Shown: piece by piece, positions 54,171-62,520 of the stretch
Layout of the letters: each line of letters begins with the position of its first letter
How positions within the stretch are numbered: position 1 is the first letter of the stretch
DNA from: Hyphobacterium marinum
GTDB taxonomy: Bacteria > Pseudomonadota > Alphaproteobacteria > Caulobacterales > Maricaulaceae
Length of the DNA stretch: 64,000 nucleotides
Reading direction: 5' to 3'
Assembly (NCBI RefSeq): GCF_036330325.1
Contig: NZ_JAZDRO010000003.1
Coordinates: 330,287-394,286, forward strand
The notes under the pieces: model-generated
Told to the model about the DNA's origin: nothing
The model's input: the letters and a program-made list of their open reading frames with translations, nothing else
Databases searched by the model: none
Translations under genes and position numbers: made by a program

Positions 54171-54650
54171 CTATTCCTCGGCTGCCGGAGCGGGCTTGGT
54201 GATGGTCACCTTGCCACCCGCCTTCTCGACCGCTTCGACCGCAGCCTTCGACGCACCGGCAACGGTGATGTCTACTTTGGTCTTCAGCTCGCCTTTCGCA
54301 AGGAGGCGCACGCCGTCGGTCTTGCGGCGGATCACGCCGGCTTCGACCAGGACCGCTTCGTCGATGGCCTTCTTTGCGTCGATCGACTTGGCGTCGATCG
54401 CCTTTTGCAGACCACCGAGATTGAGCTCGGCATAGGACGCACGGTTCGGCTTGTTGAAGCCGCGCTTGGGCAGGCGCATGTGGATCGGCATCTGGCCGCC
54501 CTCAAAGCCCTTGATCGCGACGCCGGAACGGGACTTCTGCCCCTTCACACCGCGTCCGCCGGTCTTGCCCTTGCCGGACCCGATGCCGCGTCCGACGCGG
54601 ATCTTCTTTTTCGTCGCGCCATCATTGTCGCGCAATTCGTTGAGACGCAT
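54171..54650 (-). CDS. rplO: 50S ribosomal protein L15
   Basis: 159 residues. The Gly/Lys-rich N-terminus (RVGRGIGSGKGKTGGRGVKG) and GFEGGQMPIHMRLPKRGF are diagnostic. I chose ATG 54650 after GGAG; five extra upstream codons to 54665 are not conserved. L15 binds 23S rRNA late in 50S assembly. Confidence 0.97.
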   Translation of the reverse strand: MRLNELRDNDGATKKKIRVGRGIGSGKGKTGGRGVKGQKSRSGVAIKGFEGGQMPIHMRLPKRGFNKPNRASYAELNLGGLQKAIDAKSIDAKKAIDEAVLVEAGVIRRKTDGVRLLAKGELKTKVDITVAGASKAAVEAVEKAGGKVTITKPAPAAEE

Positions 54651-54678
54651 GTCGTTCTCCTTCAAAGAGCCGGGCGCT

Positions 54679-54876
54679 CTAGGCCTTCTCTTCGACGATT
54701 TCCACCATGTGGCTGACCTTCGCGATCATGCCGCGAACCGCCGGGGTGTCTTCCAGTTCACGCACGCGGCCGATACGGCCGAGGCCGAGACCGACGAGCG
54801 TCTGACGCTGATCCTTCGGGCGGCGGATCGGGGACCCCGTCTGCCGCACGCGCAGTGTTTTCTTCTTCGCAGCCAT
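54679..54876 (-). CDS. rpmD: 50S ribosomal protein L30
   Basis: 65 residues: LRVRQTGSPIRRPKDQRQTL and LGLGRIGRVRELEDTPAVRGM are typical L30. Small binder of 23S rRNA, present in the normal place between rpsE and rplO. Confidence 0.97.
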   Translation of the reverse strand: MAAKKKTLRVRQTGSPIRRPKDQRQTLVGLGLGRIGRVRELEDTPAVRGMIAKVSHMVEIVEEKA

Positions 54877-54888
54877 AATCAGCTCTCC

Positions 54889-55482
54889 TTACGCCTCAAG
54901 CGCTTCGGGAGCCGAAGCCCCGTCATTGCGCCGGGCCACCAGGTCGCCGACCTTCAGGCCGCGCTTGGAAGCAACCGAGCGCGGGCTGCGCTGGTTCTTC
55001 AGCGCGTCGAATGTCGCCCGGATCATGTTGTACGGGTTCGAGGAACCGGTGGACTTGGCCACCACGTCCTGGACGCCGAGGGTTTCGAGCACCGCACGCA
55101 TCGGGCCGCCGGCGATGACGCCGGTTCCCGGAGGCGCAGCGCGCAGAACCACCTTGCCCGCGCCATGACGGCCCGGGGAATCGTGGTGCAGCGTACGGCC
55201 TTCGCGCAGCGGAACGCGGACCATCGACTTCTTGGCCTCTTCGGTCGCCTTGCGGATGGCTTCCGGCACTTCGCGCGCCTTGCCCTGTCCGAAGCCGACC
55301 CGGCCCTTCTGGTCGCCGACGATCACGAGCGCCGCGAACTGGAAGTTCCGGCCACCCTTCACCGTCTTGGCGACGCGGTTGATGTGAACGAGCTTGTCGA
55401 CGAGTTCGTCGCCCTGCTCCTCGCGGTCCCGGTCCCGGCCGCGACCGCGTCCACGTCCGCGATCTTCGTTGTTACGCGCCAT
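54889..55482 (-). CDS. rpsE: 30S ribosomal protein S5
   Basis: 197 residues. An Arg/Gly/Asp-rich N-terminal extension (RGRGRGRGRDRDREEQGDE) precedes the core DKLVHINRVAKTVKGGRNFQFAA and GVIAGGPMRAVLETLGVQDVV. S5 affects decoding accuracy; mutations near the loop give spectinomycin resistance. The low-complexity leader is longer than in E. coli. Confidence 0.97.
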   Translation of the reverse strand: MARNNEDRGRGRGRGRDRDREEQGDELVDKLVHINRVAKTVKGGRNFQFAALVIVGDQKGRVGFGQGKAREVPEAIRKATEEAKKSMVRVPLREGRTLHHDSPGRHGAGKVVLRAAPPGTGVIAGGPMRAVLETLGVQDVVAKSTGSSNPYNMIRATFDALKNQRSPRSVASKRGLKVGDLVARRNDGASAPEALEA

Positions 55483-55493
55483 GAGCCGCTCCC

Positions 55494-55847
55494 TTAAAAG
55501 TTCAGGCCGCCCTCGCGGGCAGCGTCTGCGAGCGCCTTGATGCGCCCGTGATAGATGTAACCGCCGCGATCGAAGACGACGTCTTTGATCTTGGCCTTCT
55601 TGGCCCGTTCCGCGATCCGCTCGCCCACGGCCTTCGCCGCGGCGACATTCGCGCCCGAACCCTTCACGTCGGCTTCCTTGGTGGAAGCGGCGGCCAGGGT
55701 GCGGCCGTTCACATCGTCAATGATCTGAGCGTAGATGTGCTTCGACGAGCGAAACACGGACAGACGCGCGCGGCCATTGGCGACCTTGCGCAACCGCGAA
55801 CGGTTGCGCAGGGCACGGCGCTGGTTCTTTTCCCGATTCGATTTCAT
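55494..55847 (-). CDS. rplR: 50S ribosomal protein L18
   Basis: 117 residues. RLSVFRSSKHIYAQIIDDVNG and DVVFDRGGYIYHGRIKALADAAREGGL are the L18 hallmarks. It binds 5S rRNA together with L5 and L25 (L5 is encoded upstream in this operon). Confidence 0.98.
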   Translation of the reverse strand: MKSNREKNQRRALRNRSRLRKVANGRARLSVFRSSKHIYAQIIDDVNGRTLAAASTKEADVKGSGANVAAAKAVGERIAERAKKAKIKDVVFDRGGYIYHGRIKALADAAREGGLNF

Positions 55848-55858
55848 CGTTGCGCGTC

Positions 55859-56392
55859 CTACTTCTTCTTGCCTTCCTTGCGGCGGATATACTCGCCGGC
55901 ATACCGCACGCCCTTGCCCTTATAGGGTTCGGGGGCACGGAAGCGGCGGATTTCCGCGGCAACCTGGCCAACTTGCTGCTTGTCGGCACCCGTCACCGTG
56001 ATTTCGGTGGGCTTGGGCGTCGCCAGCTGAATGCCTTGCGGCGGCTCGTACACGACGTCGTGGCTGTAGCCGAGCGCCAGCTTCAGGTTCGAACCCTGCA
56101 TCTGGGCGCGGTAACCAACGCCTTCAAGCTCGAGCGTCTTGGAGAAGCCTTGCGACACACCAGCCACCATGTTGGCGACCAGGGCGCGCGTCATTCCCCA
56201 CATGGCGCGGGCGCGCTTGGACTCGTCGGACGGCTTGATCACGATGCCTTCGGCTTCCTTGGAAGCCTTGACGTCGCGGACCAGGGTCAGCGCGAGCTGG
56301 CCTTTCGGTCCCCTGATCGCCAGATCGCGGCCGTTGAGATTGACTTCTACGCCTGACGGAATTTCGACAGGCAATTTTCCGATGCGTGACAT
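55859..56392 (-). CDS. rplF: 50S ribosomal protein L6
   Basis: 177 residues starting MSRIGKLPVEIPSGVEV; the duplicated L6 fold ends PEPYKGKGVRYAGEYIRRKEGKKK. I rejected a 22-residue upstream extension to 56458. L6 sits at the base of the L7/L12 stalk. Confidence 0.98.
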   Translation of the reverse strand: MSRIGKLPVEIPSGVEVNLNGRDLAIRGPKGQLALTLVRDVKASKEAEGIVIKPSDESKRARAMWGMTRALVANMVAGVSQGFSKTLELEGVGYRAQMQGSNLKLALGYSHDVVYEPPQGIQLATPKPTEITVTGADKQQVGQVAAEIRRFRAPEPYKGKGVRYAGEYIRRKEGKKK

Positions 56393-56405
56393 CAGTGCGC
56401 TCCCG

Positions 56406-56804
56406 TCAGGTGATGTGGCAAAGGATTTCGCCGCCGACATTGGCTTCGCGCGCCGCATTGTCCGACATCACGCCCTTGGGCGTGGAGACAATGGCGATGC
56501 CGAGGCCGTTCGACACGAGCGGCAGGTCCTTCACCTTTGAATAGACACGGCGGCCCGGCTTGGAGACCCGCTGGATCTCGGCAATGACCGGTTCGCCTTC
56601 GAAATACTTCAGCTCGATCTCGAACTCGCGCTTGCCATCGGCATGCTCGACTTCGCTGTAGCCGCGGATGAAGCCTTCGGCCTGAAGCACGTCCAGGACG
56701 CGCTTGCGCATCGCGGAAGCCGGCGTCGCCACCGTCTTCTTGTTGCGCATCAGGGCGTTGCGGATACGCGTGAGCATATCGCCAAGAGGATCATTCATAG
56801 ACAT
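56406..56804 (-). CDS. rpsH: 30S ribosomal protein S8
   Basis: 132 residues: DPLGDMLTRIRNALMRNK at the start and GLGIAIVSTPKGVMSDNAAREANVGGEILC at the end. S8 binds the central domain of 16S rRNA and in E. coli represses the spc operon by binding its mRNA. Confidence 0.98.
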   Translation of the reverse strand: MSMNDPLGDMLTRIRNALMRNKKTVATPASAMRKRVLDVLQAEGFIRGYSEVEHADGKREFEIELKYFEGEPVIAEIQRVSKPGRRVYSKVKDLPLVSNGLGIAIVSTPKGVMSDNAAREANVGGEILCHIT

Positions 56805-56823
56805 TGTTCTTCAACCCTCCCAA

Positions 56824-57129
56824 TCACCAGCTCGACTTGACCATGCCGGGGATCAACCCGTTCGAGGCCAGGTCGCGCAGCGCGATCCGAGACATACGCA
56901 GCTTGCGGTAGAAACCGCGCGGCCGGCCGGTGATCTCGCAACGGTTGCGGATCCGGCTGGGCGCGGAATTGCGCGGCAGCTGAGCCAATTTCAGCTGAGC
57001 GGCAAACCGCTCTTCGACCGGCTTTTCGGTGTCGCGGGCGACAGCCTTCAGCTCGGCGCGTTTGTCGGCATAGCGCTTGGCCAGCTTCTGGCGCTTGCGA
57101 TTCCGCTCGACGGCACTTGTCTTCGCCAT
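56824..57129 (-). CDS. rpsN: 30S ribosomal protein S14
   Basis: 101 residues, the long zinc-free form. RCEITGRPRGFYRKLRMSRIALR, with no CxxC pair, and DLASNGLIPGMVKSSW identify it. Located between rplE (50-base gap) and rpsH. Confidence 0.98.
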   Translation of the reverse strand: MAKTSAVERNRKRQKLAKRYADKRAELKAVARDTEKPVEERFAAQLKLAQLPRNSAPSRIRNRCEITGRPRGFYRKLRMSRIALRDLASNGLIPGMVKSSW

Positions 57130-57178
57130 TTACTTCCTCCTGCGTGCGGAACCCTCATGGTCCCGCTCTCCTGTCGCG

Positions 57179-57739
57179 TTAGTTCGAAAACGGAAAATCG
57201 AACTCGGCCAACAGGGCCTTCGCTTCTTCGTCGGTTTTCGCGGTCGTGCAGACCACAATGTCCATTCCACGGATCTTCTCGACCTTGTCATAGTCGATCT
57301 CCGGAAACACGATGTGCTCCTTCAGGCCCAGGGCGTAGTTGCCCCGACCGTCAAAGCTCTTGCCGTTCAGGCCGCGGAAATCCCGCAGACGCGGCAAAGC
57401 GATGGTCACCAGCCGGTCGAGGAATTCATACATGCGGTCATGACGCAGCGTGACCTTGGTCCCGATATACTGGTCCTCGCGCAGCTTGAAGCCGGCGATG
57501 GAGGTCCGGGACTTGGTCTTGACCGGCTTCTGGCCGGCAATGCGTTCCAGATCGTCAACCGCGCCCTGCAGCTTCTTGGAATCCTGGGCGGCTTCGCCGA
57601 CGCCCATGTTCAGCACGACCTTTTCGATGCGGGGGATCTGCATCGGGTTGGTGTAGCCGAACTTTTCCTTCAGCCGGTCACGGATCTCGTCGCGGTAACG
57701 CGAGCGCAGCCGCGGCTCATATGTCTTGGTGTCAGCCAT
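57179..57739 (-). CDS. rplE: 50S ribosomal protein L5
   Basis: 186 residues. IEKVVLNMGVGEAAQDSKKL and the 5S-binding region GLKEHIVFPEIDYDKVEKIRGMDI are clear. Its start lies eight bases inside the end of rplX, so translation is coupled. Confidence 0.98.
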   Translation of the reverse strand: MADTKTYEPRLRSRYRDEIRDRLKEKFGYTNPMQIPRIEKVVLNMGVGEAAQDSKKLQGAVDDLERIAGQKPVKTKSRTSIAGFKLREDQYIGTKVTLRHDRMYEFLDRLVTIALPRLRDFRGLNGKSFDGRGNYALGLKEHIVFPEIDYDKVEKIRGMDIVVCTTAKTDEEAKALLAEFDFPFSN

Positions 57740-58049
57740 CGACGACCTCGCCTGATTTCTTGGCCACGCGCACCTTCTTGCCGTCCTTCAGCGTGGTGAA
57801 GCCGACACGTGTCGCTTCGCCCGACTTCGGGTCGGCAAGCGCCACGTTGGAGACGTGGATGGACAATTCCTTGGTTTCGATACCGCCGGGCGAACCCTGC
57901 GACGGGCGATTGTGGCGCTTGACCACGTTCACGCCCTGCACGACGACGCGCGATTCCGACGGGATCGACTTGATCACTTCGCCGGTCTTGCCCTTGTCGC
58001 GACCGGTCAGGACGACGACCTTGTCACCCTTCTTGATCTTCGCAGCCAT
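57732..58049 (-). CDS. rplX: 50S ribosomal protein L24
   Basis: 105 residues starting MAAKIKKGDKVVVLTGRDKG, a KOW motif, and VVKRHNRPSQGSPGGIETKE. I rejected a longer frame that reaches 58361 through rplN. L24 starts 50S assembly. Confidence 0.98.
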   Translation of the reverse strand: MAAKIKKGDKVVVLTGRDKGKTGEVIKSIPSESRVVVQGVNVVKRHNRPSQGSPGGIETKELSIHVSNVALADPKSGEATRVGFTTLKDGKKVRVAKKSGEVVDG

Positions 58050-58051
58050 GG

Positions 58052-58420
58052 TTAGAGCACCTCCGGTGCCAGCGAGACGATCTTCATGTGGTTCTTGGCG
58101 CGCAGTTCGCGGGGAACCGGGCCAAAGATCCGCGTGCCGACAGGCTCGTTGTTGTTGTTCACCAGGACGGCGGCATTGGTGTCGAACCGGATCACCGAAC
58201 CGTCCTTGCGCTTGATGTCTTTCGCGACGCGCACGACCACGGCCTTGCGCACTTCGCCCTTCTTCACGCGGCCGCGCGGAATCGCTTCCTTGACCGAGAC
58301 GACAATGATGTCGCCCACGTGGGCGTACCGGCGTTTCGCGCCGCCCAGCACCTTGATGCACTGCACACGGCGGGCGCCGGAATTGTCGGCCACGTCCAGA
58401 TTGGATTGCATCTGGATCAT
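58052..58420 (-). CDS. rplN: 50S ribosomal protein L14
   Basis: 122 residues: MIQMQSNLDVADNSGARRV, KVLGGAKRRYAHVGDIIVV and FGPVPRELRAKNHMKIVSLAPEVL. Standard L14, forming bridge B8. It begins 42 bases after rpsQ. Confidence 0.98.
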   Translation of the reverse strand: MIQMQSNLDVADNSGARRVQCIKVLGGAKRRYAHVGDIIVVSVKEAIPRGRVKKGEVRKAVVVRVAKDIKRKDGSVIRFDTNAAVLVNNNNEPVGTRIFGPVPRELRAKNHMKIVSLAPEVL

Positions 58421-58462
58421 CGCATTCCTCCTAAATCGGGGTCTGCTCCGTCACACCTGGGA

Positions 58463-58699
58463 TCAGGCGTTGGCCGGAACGACCTCCCACCGCTTGAGCT
58501 TCGACTTGGGCGCGCATTCCTGGATCATCACAGAATCCCCAGTCTTGAACGCATTGTTCTCGTCATGGGCGTGGTAGCGCTTGCTCCGACGCACCGTCTT
58601 GCGAAGCAGCGGGTGCAGGAACGTCCGTTCCACGCGGACCACAACCGTCTTCGCGCCTTTGTCGCTGACCACGACGCCTTGCAATATGCGCTTGGGCAT
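58463..58699 (-). CDS. rpsQ: 30S ribosomal protein S17
   Basis: 78 residues: QGVVVSDKGAKTVVVRVER and KTGDSVMIQECAPKSKLKRW identify S17, a primary 16S rRNA binder. It follows rpmC by three bases. Confidence 0.98.
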   Translation of the reverse strand: MPKRILQGVVVSDKGAKTVVVRVERTFLHPLLRKTVRRSKRYHAHDENNAFKTGDSVMIQECAPKSKLKRWEVVPANA

Positions 58700-58702
58700 C
58701 GC

Positions 58703-58909
58703 CTAGCTCCCTTTGCTTTCTTGCGCCGAACGCTCGGTCCGGGCCGTCTCGATGCGCGCAATCGTGCGGCGCAGCTTGCGGATGCGGGCCGTGTTCTCCA
58801 GCTGGCCGGAAGCGCGCTGGAAACGCAGGTTGAATTGTTCTTTCTTCAGCTTCAGGAGCTCTTCCTTCAGCTGGTCGTCGCTCATCGCGCGGACGTCGGC
58901 AGCGTTCAT
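58703..58909 (-). CDS. rpmC: 50S ribosomal protein L29
   Basis: 68 residues in two helices: MSDDQLKEELLKLKKEQFNLRF-type core (LKEELLKLKKEQFNLRF) and QLENTARIRKLRRTIARIET. L29 lies by the peptide exit tunnel and contributes to binding of trigger factor and SRP. Confidence 0.97.
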   Translation of the reverse strand: MNAADVRAMSDDQLKEELLKLKKEQFNLRFQRASGQLENTARIRKLRRTIARIETARTERSAQESKGS

Positions 58910-58920
58910 CGGTTCAGCTC

Positions 58921-59334
58921 CTACTCGCCGATCCGGGTGACGATTTTCGTCTTCACCGGCAGTTTGGCAGCACCGAGCGCGAGCGCTTCACGCGCCACGG
59001 CATCGGGCACACCGTCAATTTCGAACATGATCCGGCCGGGCTTGACCTTGGCGGCCCAGAATTCGGGCGAGCCCTTACCCTTACCCATCCGGACTTCGGT
59101 CGGCTTCTTGGAAACCGGCACGTCCGGGAAGATGCGGATCCACACGCGGCCGGCACGCTTCATGTGGCGCGTCACGGCCCGGCGGGCAGCTTCGATCTGG
59201 CGCGCGGTCACGCGTTCCGGCTGCATCGCCTTCAGGCCATACGAGCCGAAGTTCAGCGTAAAGCCACCCTTGGCCGCACCCTTGATGCGGCCCTTGTGCG
59301 CCTTGCGGAACTTGGTGCGTTTCGGTTGCAGCAT
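58921..59334 (-). CDS. rplP: 50S ribosomal protein L16
   Basis: 137 residues: MLQPKRTKFRKAHKGRIKG, FGSYGLKAMQPERVTARQIEAARRA and GSPEFWAAKVKPGRIMFE. L16 lies near the A site and peptidyl transferase centre. It ends 11 bases before rpmC. Confidence 0.98.
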   Translation of the reverse strand: MLQPKRTKFRKAHKGRIKGAAKGGFTLNFGSYGLKAMQPERVTARQIEAARRAVTRHMKRAGRVWIRIFPDVPVSKKPTEVRMGKGKGSPEFWAAKVKPGRIMFEIDGVPDAVAREALALGAAKLPVKTKIVTRIGE

Positions 59335-59354
59335 AACTTCGCTCCGTCGTCCCC

Positions 59355-60059
59355 TTAAGCGGCCCGGCTTCCGGTGCGAGCGCGTTGCTCGCCGGATTCC
59401 TGAAGGCGGCGTTCCTGTGCCAGCGGGTCGTGCTCAAGGATCTCGCCCTTGTAGACCCACACCTTGATCCCGATGATTCCCATCGCGGTCGAGGCTTCAG
59501 CCGTACCGTAATCAATGTCCGCGCGCAGCGTGTGCAGCGGCACGGAGCCTTCCTGGTACTGCTCGGTCCGCGCGATTTCCGCGCCGCCCAGACGGCCGCC
59601 GCAGATGATCTTGCAGCCCTTCGCGCCCATGCGCATCGCCGTCTGCATCGAGCGCTTCATGGCGCGGCGGAAAGCCACGCGGCGTTCAAGCTGCTGGGCG
59701 ATGGATTCGGCGACCAGGTTGGCGTCGACTTCCGGCTTGCGAACCTCAACCAGGTTCAGGAAGACTTCGCCGCCGACGATCTTCTGGAGATCCTTGCGCA
59801 GCACTTCGATTTCCGCACCCTTCTTGCCGATCACGACACCCGGACGGGCGGTATGAACGGTGACGGTGCATTTCTTGTGCGGCCGCTCGATGATGATCTT
59901 CGAGACGCTGGCATTCTTCAGACGCTCCTTGAGCATCTTGCGGATCTTGATGTCCTCGTGCAGCAGCTCGGCGTACTCGCCCGTATTCGCGTACCAGCGC
60001 GAATCCCAGGTGCGGTTGATGCCGAGCCGGAGCCCGATCGGATTGACCTTCTGGCCCAT
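59355..60059 (-). CDS. rpsC: 30S ribosomal protein S3
   Basis: 234 residues: MGQKVNPIGLRLGINRTWDSRW at the start, a KH domain (RPGVVIGKKGAEIEVLRKDLQKI) and the C-terminal domain GIIGIKVWVYKGE. S3 helps unwind mRNA at the entry site. It shares one base with the stop of rplV. Confidence 0.98.
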   Translation of the reverse strand: MGQKVNPIGLRLGINRTWDSRWYANTGEYAELLHEDIKIRKMLKERLKNASVSKIIIERPHKKCTVTVHTARPGVVIGKKGAEIEVLRKDLQKIVGGEVFLNLVEVRKPEVDANLVAESIAQQLERRVAFRRAMKRSMQTAMRMGAKGCKIICGGRLGGAEIARTEQYQEGSVPLHTLRADIDYGTAEASTAMGIIGIKVWVYKGEILEHDPLAQERRLQESGEQRARTGSRAA

Positions 60060-60439
60060 CAGGCGGCCTCCTCAACTTCGCGAACGACGATGGTCAGTTC
60101 GGAAAACGGTTTCATCACGCGGGCACCGCGGCCACGTGCGCGCGCCCGGAAGCGCTTCATCACGAGGTTCTTGCCCACATAGGCTTCGGCGACGACCAGC
60201 GAGTCGATGTCGAGACCGTGGTTGTTTTCCGCATTGGCGATCGCCGACTGCAGCGTCTTGCGCACTTCGAGCGAAATCCGCTTGCGCGAGAATTCCAGCT
60301 CGGCGAGCGCTTTCTCAACGGACTTGCCGCGGATCGAAGCGGCGACCAGGTTCAGCTTTTGCGGGCTGATCCGGATCATGCGCAGCTTGGCGCGCGCTTC
60401 GTTGTCAGCAACCCGGCGGGGATTGTTCGTCTTCGACAT
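60059..60439 (-). CDS. rplV: 50S ribosomal protein L22
   Basis: 126 residues: RMIRISPQKLNLVAASIRGKSV, the tunnel hairpin region VVAEAYVGKNLVMKRFRARARGRG and a C-terminal beta strand. Macrolide-relevant exit-tunnel protein; normal length with a short N-terminal leader. Confidence 0.98.
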   Translation of the reverse strand: MSKTNNPRRVADNEARAKLRMIRISPQKLNLVAASIRGKSVEKALAELEFSRKRISLEVRKTLQSAIANAENNHGLDIDSLVVAEAYVGKNLVMKRFRARARGRGARVMKPFSELTIVVREVEEAA

Positions 60440-60443
60440 CGCC

Positions 60444-60722
60444 CTAGCCCCTCTTGGCTTTCTTGTCCGCCGCGTGACCGTAATAGGTCCGCGTGGGCGA
60501 GAATTCGCCGAGCTTGTGGCCGACCATGTCCTCGGTGACGAGGACAGGGACGAACTTGTTCCCGTTGTGCACCTGGAACGTCAGGCCGACAAATTGCGGC
60601 ATGATCGTCGAGCGGCGCGACCAGGTCTTGATCGGCTTTTTCCGGCCTTCCGCATGGGAGGCTTCGGCCTTCTTCAGGAGGTATCCGTCGACAAACGGAC
60701 CTTTCCAAACTGAACGCGGCAT
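60444..60722 (-). CDS. rpsS: 30S ribosomal protein S19
   Basis: 92 residues starting MPRSVWKGPFVDGYLLKK; STIMPQFVGLTFQVHNG and KLGEFSPTRTYYGH are characteristic. An upstream 35-residue extension to 60827 was rejected as it overlaps rplB. S19 pairs with S13 in the 30S head. Confidence 0.98.
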   Translation of the reverse strand: MPRSVWKGPFVDGYLLKKAEASHAEGRKKPIKTWSRRSTIMPQFVGLTFQVHNGNKFVPVLVTEDMVGHKLGEFSPTRTYYGHAADKKAKRG

Positions 60723-60733
60723 ATTCGCGCTCC

Positions 60734-61570
60734 CTACCGTTTTTTCCGCTGATGACGCGAGCGGATGATGAATTTGTCGGTCGCCTTGTTCTTGCGGGTC
60801 TTGCGGCCCTTTGTGGGCTTGCCCCAAGGGGTGACCGGGTGACGTCCACCCGAGGTGCGGCCTTCACCGCCGCCATGCGGGTGATCAATCGGGTTCATGG
60901 CCACGCCACGCACAGCCGGGCGCTTGCCCAGCAGACGCTTGCGGCCCGCCTTCCCGAGATTTCTGTTCATGTGGTCCGGATTGGACACCGCACCAACCGT
61001 AGCAAAGCAGGTTTCCGGAATGGCCCGCAGCTCGCCCGACATCAGGCGGACCTGCGCCATGCCACCGTCGCGGCCAACCAGCTGGGCATAGGCCCCGGCG
61101 GAACGCGCGATCTGGCCACCCTTCTCCGGCTTCATCTCCACATTGTGGATGATGGTGCCGACCGGCATCGACTTGAGAGCCATGGCATTGCCCGGCTTCA
61201 CGTCGGTCTTGAAGCTGGAGACGATCTCGTCACCAACCGCCAGGCGTTGCGGAGCCAGGATGTAGCTCTTCTCGCCATCGGCATAATTGACCAGCGCGAT
61301 GAAAGCCGACCGGTTCGGGTCGTATTCCAGACGCTCGACCGTCGCGGTGACGTCCAGCTTGCGGCGCTTGAAGTCGACCATGCGGTAAAGGGTCTTGGCA
61401 CCACCACCACGACGGCGGGCGGTGACGCGGCCGGCATTGTTGCGGCCGCCCTTCTTGGTCAGACCTTCCACGAGCGACTTTTCCGGACGTCCCTTGTGGA
61501 GACCGGAGCGGTCGACGAGCACCAGGGCGCGGCGGCCCGGTGAAGTCGGATTGAATGTCTTGAGCGCCAT
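60734..61570 (-). CDS. rplB: 50S ribosomal protein L2
   Basis: 278 residues: MALKTFNPTSPGRRALVLVDRS, GRDGGMAQVRLMSGELRAI and the C-terminal MNPIDHPHGGGEGRTSGGRHPVTPWG, which carries the conserved His near the peptidyl transferase centre. Standard size. Confidence 0.98.
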   Translation of the reverse strand: MALKTFNPTSPGRRALVLVDRSGLHKGRPEKSLVEGLTKKGGRNNAGRVTARRRGGGAKTLYRMVDFKRRKLDVTATVERLEYDPNRSAFIALVNYADGEKSYILAPQRLAVGDEIVSSFKTDVKPGNAMALKSMPVGTIIHNVEMKPEKGGQIARSAGAYAQLVGRDGGMAQVRLMSGELRAIPETCFATVGAVSNPDHMNRNLGKAGRKRLLGKRPAVRGVAMNPIDHPHGGGEGRTSGGRHPVTPWGKPTKGRKTRKNKATDKFIIRSRHQRKKR

Positions 61571-61573
61571 GGC

Positions 61574-61882
61574 CTACAGCCCCGTCGTCACGTCAATGGA
61601 GTCACCCTCGGCGAGGGTCACGATCGCTTTTTTCTCGTCCGAGCGCCGGCCGGCAATGCCGCGGAAGCGCTTGGTCTTGCCTTTGGTGCGAAGCGTGTTG
61701 ACGCCGGTCACCTTGACCTTGAACAGGGCCTCGACGGCCTCCTTGATCTCGGTCTTCGTCGCGGTAAGCGGAACCTTGAAGACGACCTGTCCGGCTTCGG
61801 ACAGAAGCGTCGACTTCTCGGTGATCACCGGGGCGATCAGCGCGTCGTAATGCTTCGCGGCAATTTTGGTCTTGGTCGCCAT
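61574..61882 (-). CDS. rplW: 50S ribosomal protein L23
   Basis: 102 residues: ALIAPVITEKSTLLSEAGQVVFKV and KVTGVNTLRTKGKTKRFRGI. L23 docks trigger factor and SRP at the tunnel exit. It shares one base with rplD. Confidence 0.97.
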   Translation of the reverse strand: MATKTKIAAKHYDALIAPVITEKSTLLSEAGQVVFKVPLTATKTEIKEAVEALFKVKVTGVNTLRTKGKTKRFRGIAGRRSDEKKAIVTLAEGDSIDVTTGL

Positions 61883-62520
61883 TATGCCGCTCCTTCCACG
61901 CCAAAGCGGGCATGGATCTTTTCGACAGCAGCCTTGGTCAGGACCAGCGCATCGCGCTTCAGGATGTCATAGACATTCAGGCCCTGTGCCGGCAGCACGT
62001 CGACATTGGGGACGTTGCGCGCGGCCAGTGCGAAATTCGCATTGACCTCGTCACCGTCGATGATCAGCACGCTGCCGCCACCGAAATTGGCGAGCGCCTT
62101 GCGCACGTCCTTGGTCTTCGGGGCTTTCATGTCCACGTCGTCCAGGACGAAGAGCGTCTTCGAACCGGCCTTCGAGGACAGGGCATGCTTCAGCGCCAGG
62201 GCACGGACCTTCTTGGGAAGCTCGTGAGCATGGCTGCGCACGCGCGGGCCGTGGGCCACGCCGCCGCCGACGAAGATGTGCGAGGAGCGCGCGCCGTGAC
62301 GGGCGGTCCCGCCGCCCTTCTGACGGCCATAACGCTTCTTGGTCCGGGCAATCTCGCCGCGTTCCTTCACCTTGTGCGTCCCGGCCTGACGGCGCGCGAG
62401 CTGCCATTTGACAACGCGCTGCAGAAGGTCGGCCCGGACGTCTTCGATGCCGAAGATCGCGTCGTCGAGATCGACCGCGCCGGCATCCTTGGCCGCGAGG
62501 GTCTTCACATCGACTTTCAT
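61882..62520 (-). CDS. rplD: 50S ribosomal protein L4
   Basis: 212 residues. RQAGTHKVKERGEIARTKKRYGRQKGGGTARHG forms the tunnel loop, with GGGVAHGPRVRSHAHELPKKVR. In E. coli, L4 also represses the S10 operon by acting on its leader. It overlaps rplC by four bases. Confidence 0.98.
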   Translation of the reverse strand: MKVDVKTLAAKDAGAVDLDDAIFGIEDVRADLLQRVVKWQLARRQAGTHKVKERGEIARTKKRYGRQKGGGTARHGARSSHIFVGGGVAHGPRVRSHAHELPKKVRALALKHALSSKAGSKTLFVLDDVDMKAPKTKDVRKALANFGGGSVLIIDGDEVNANFALAARNVPNVDVLPAQGLNVYDILKRDALVLTKAAVEKIHARFGVEGAA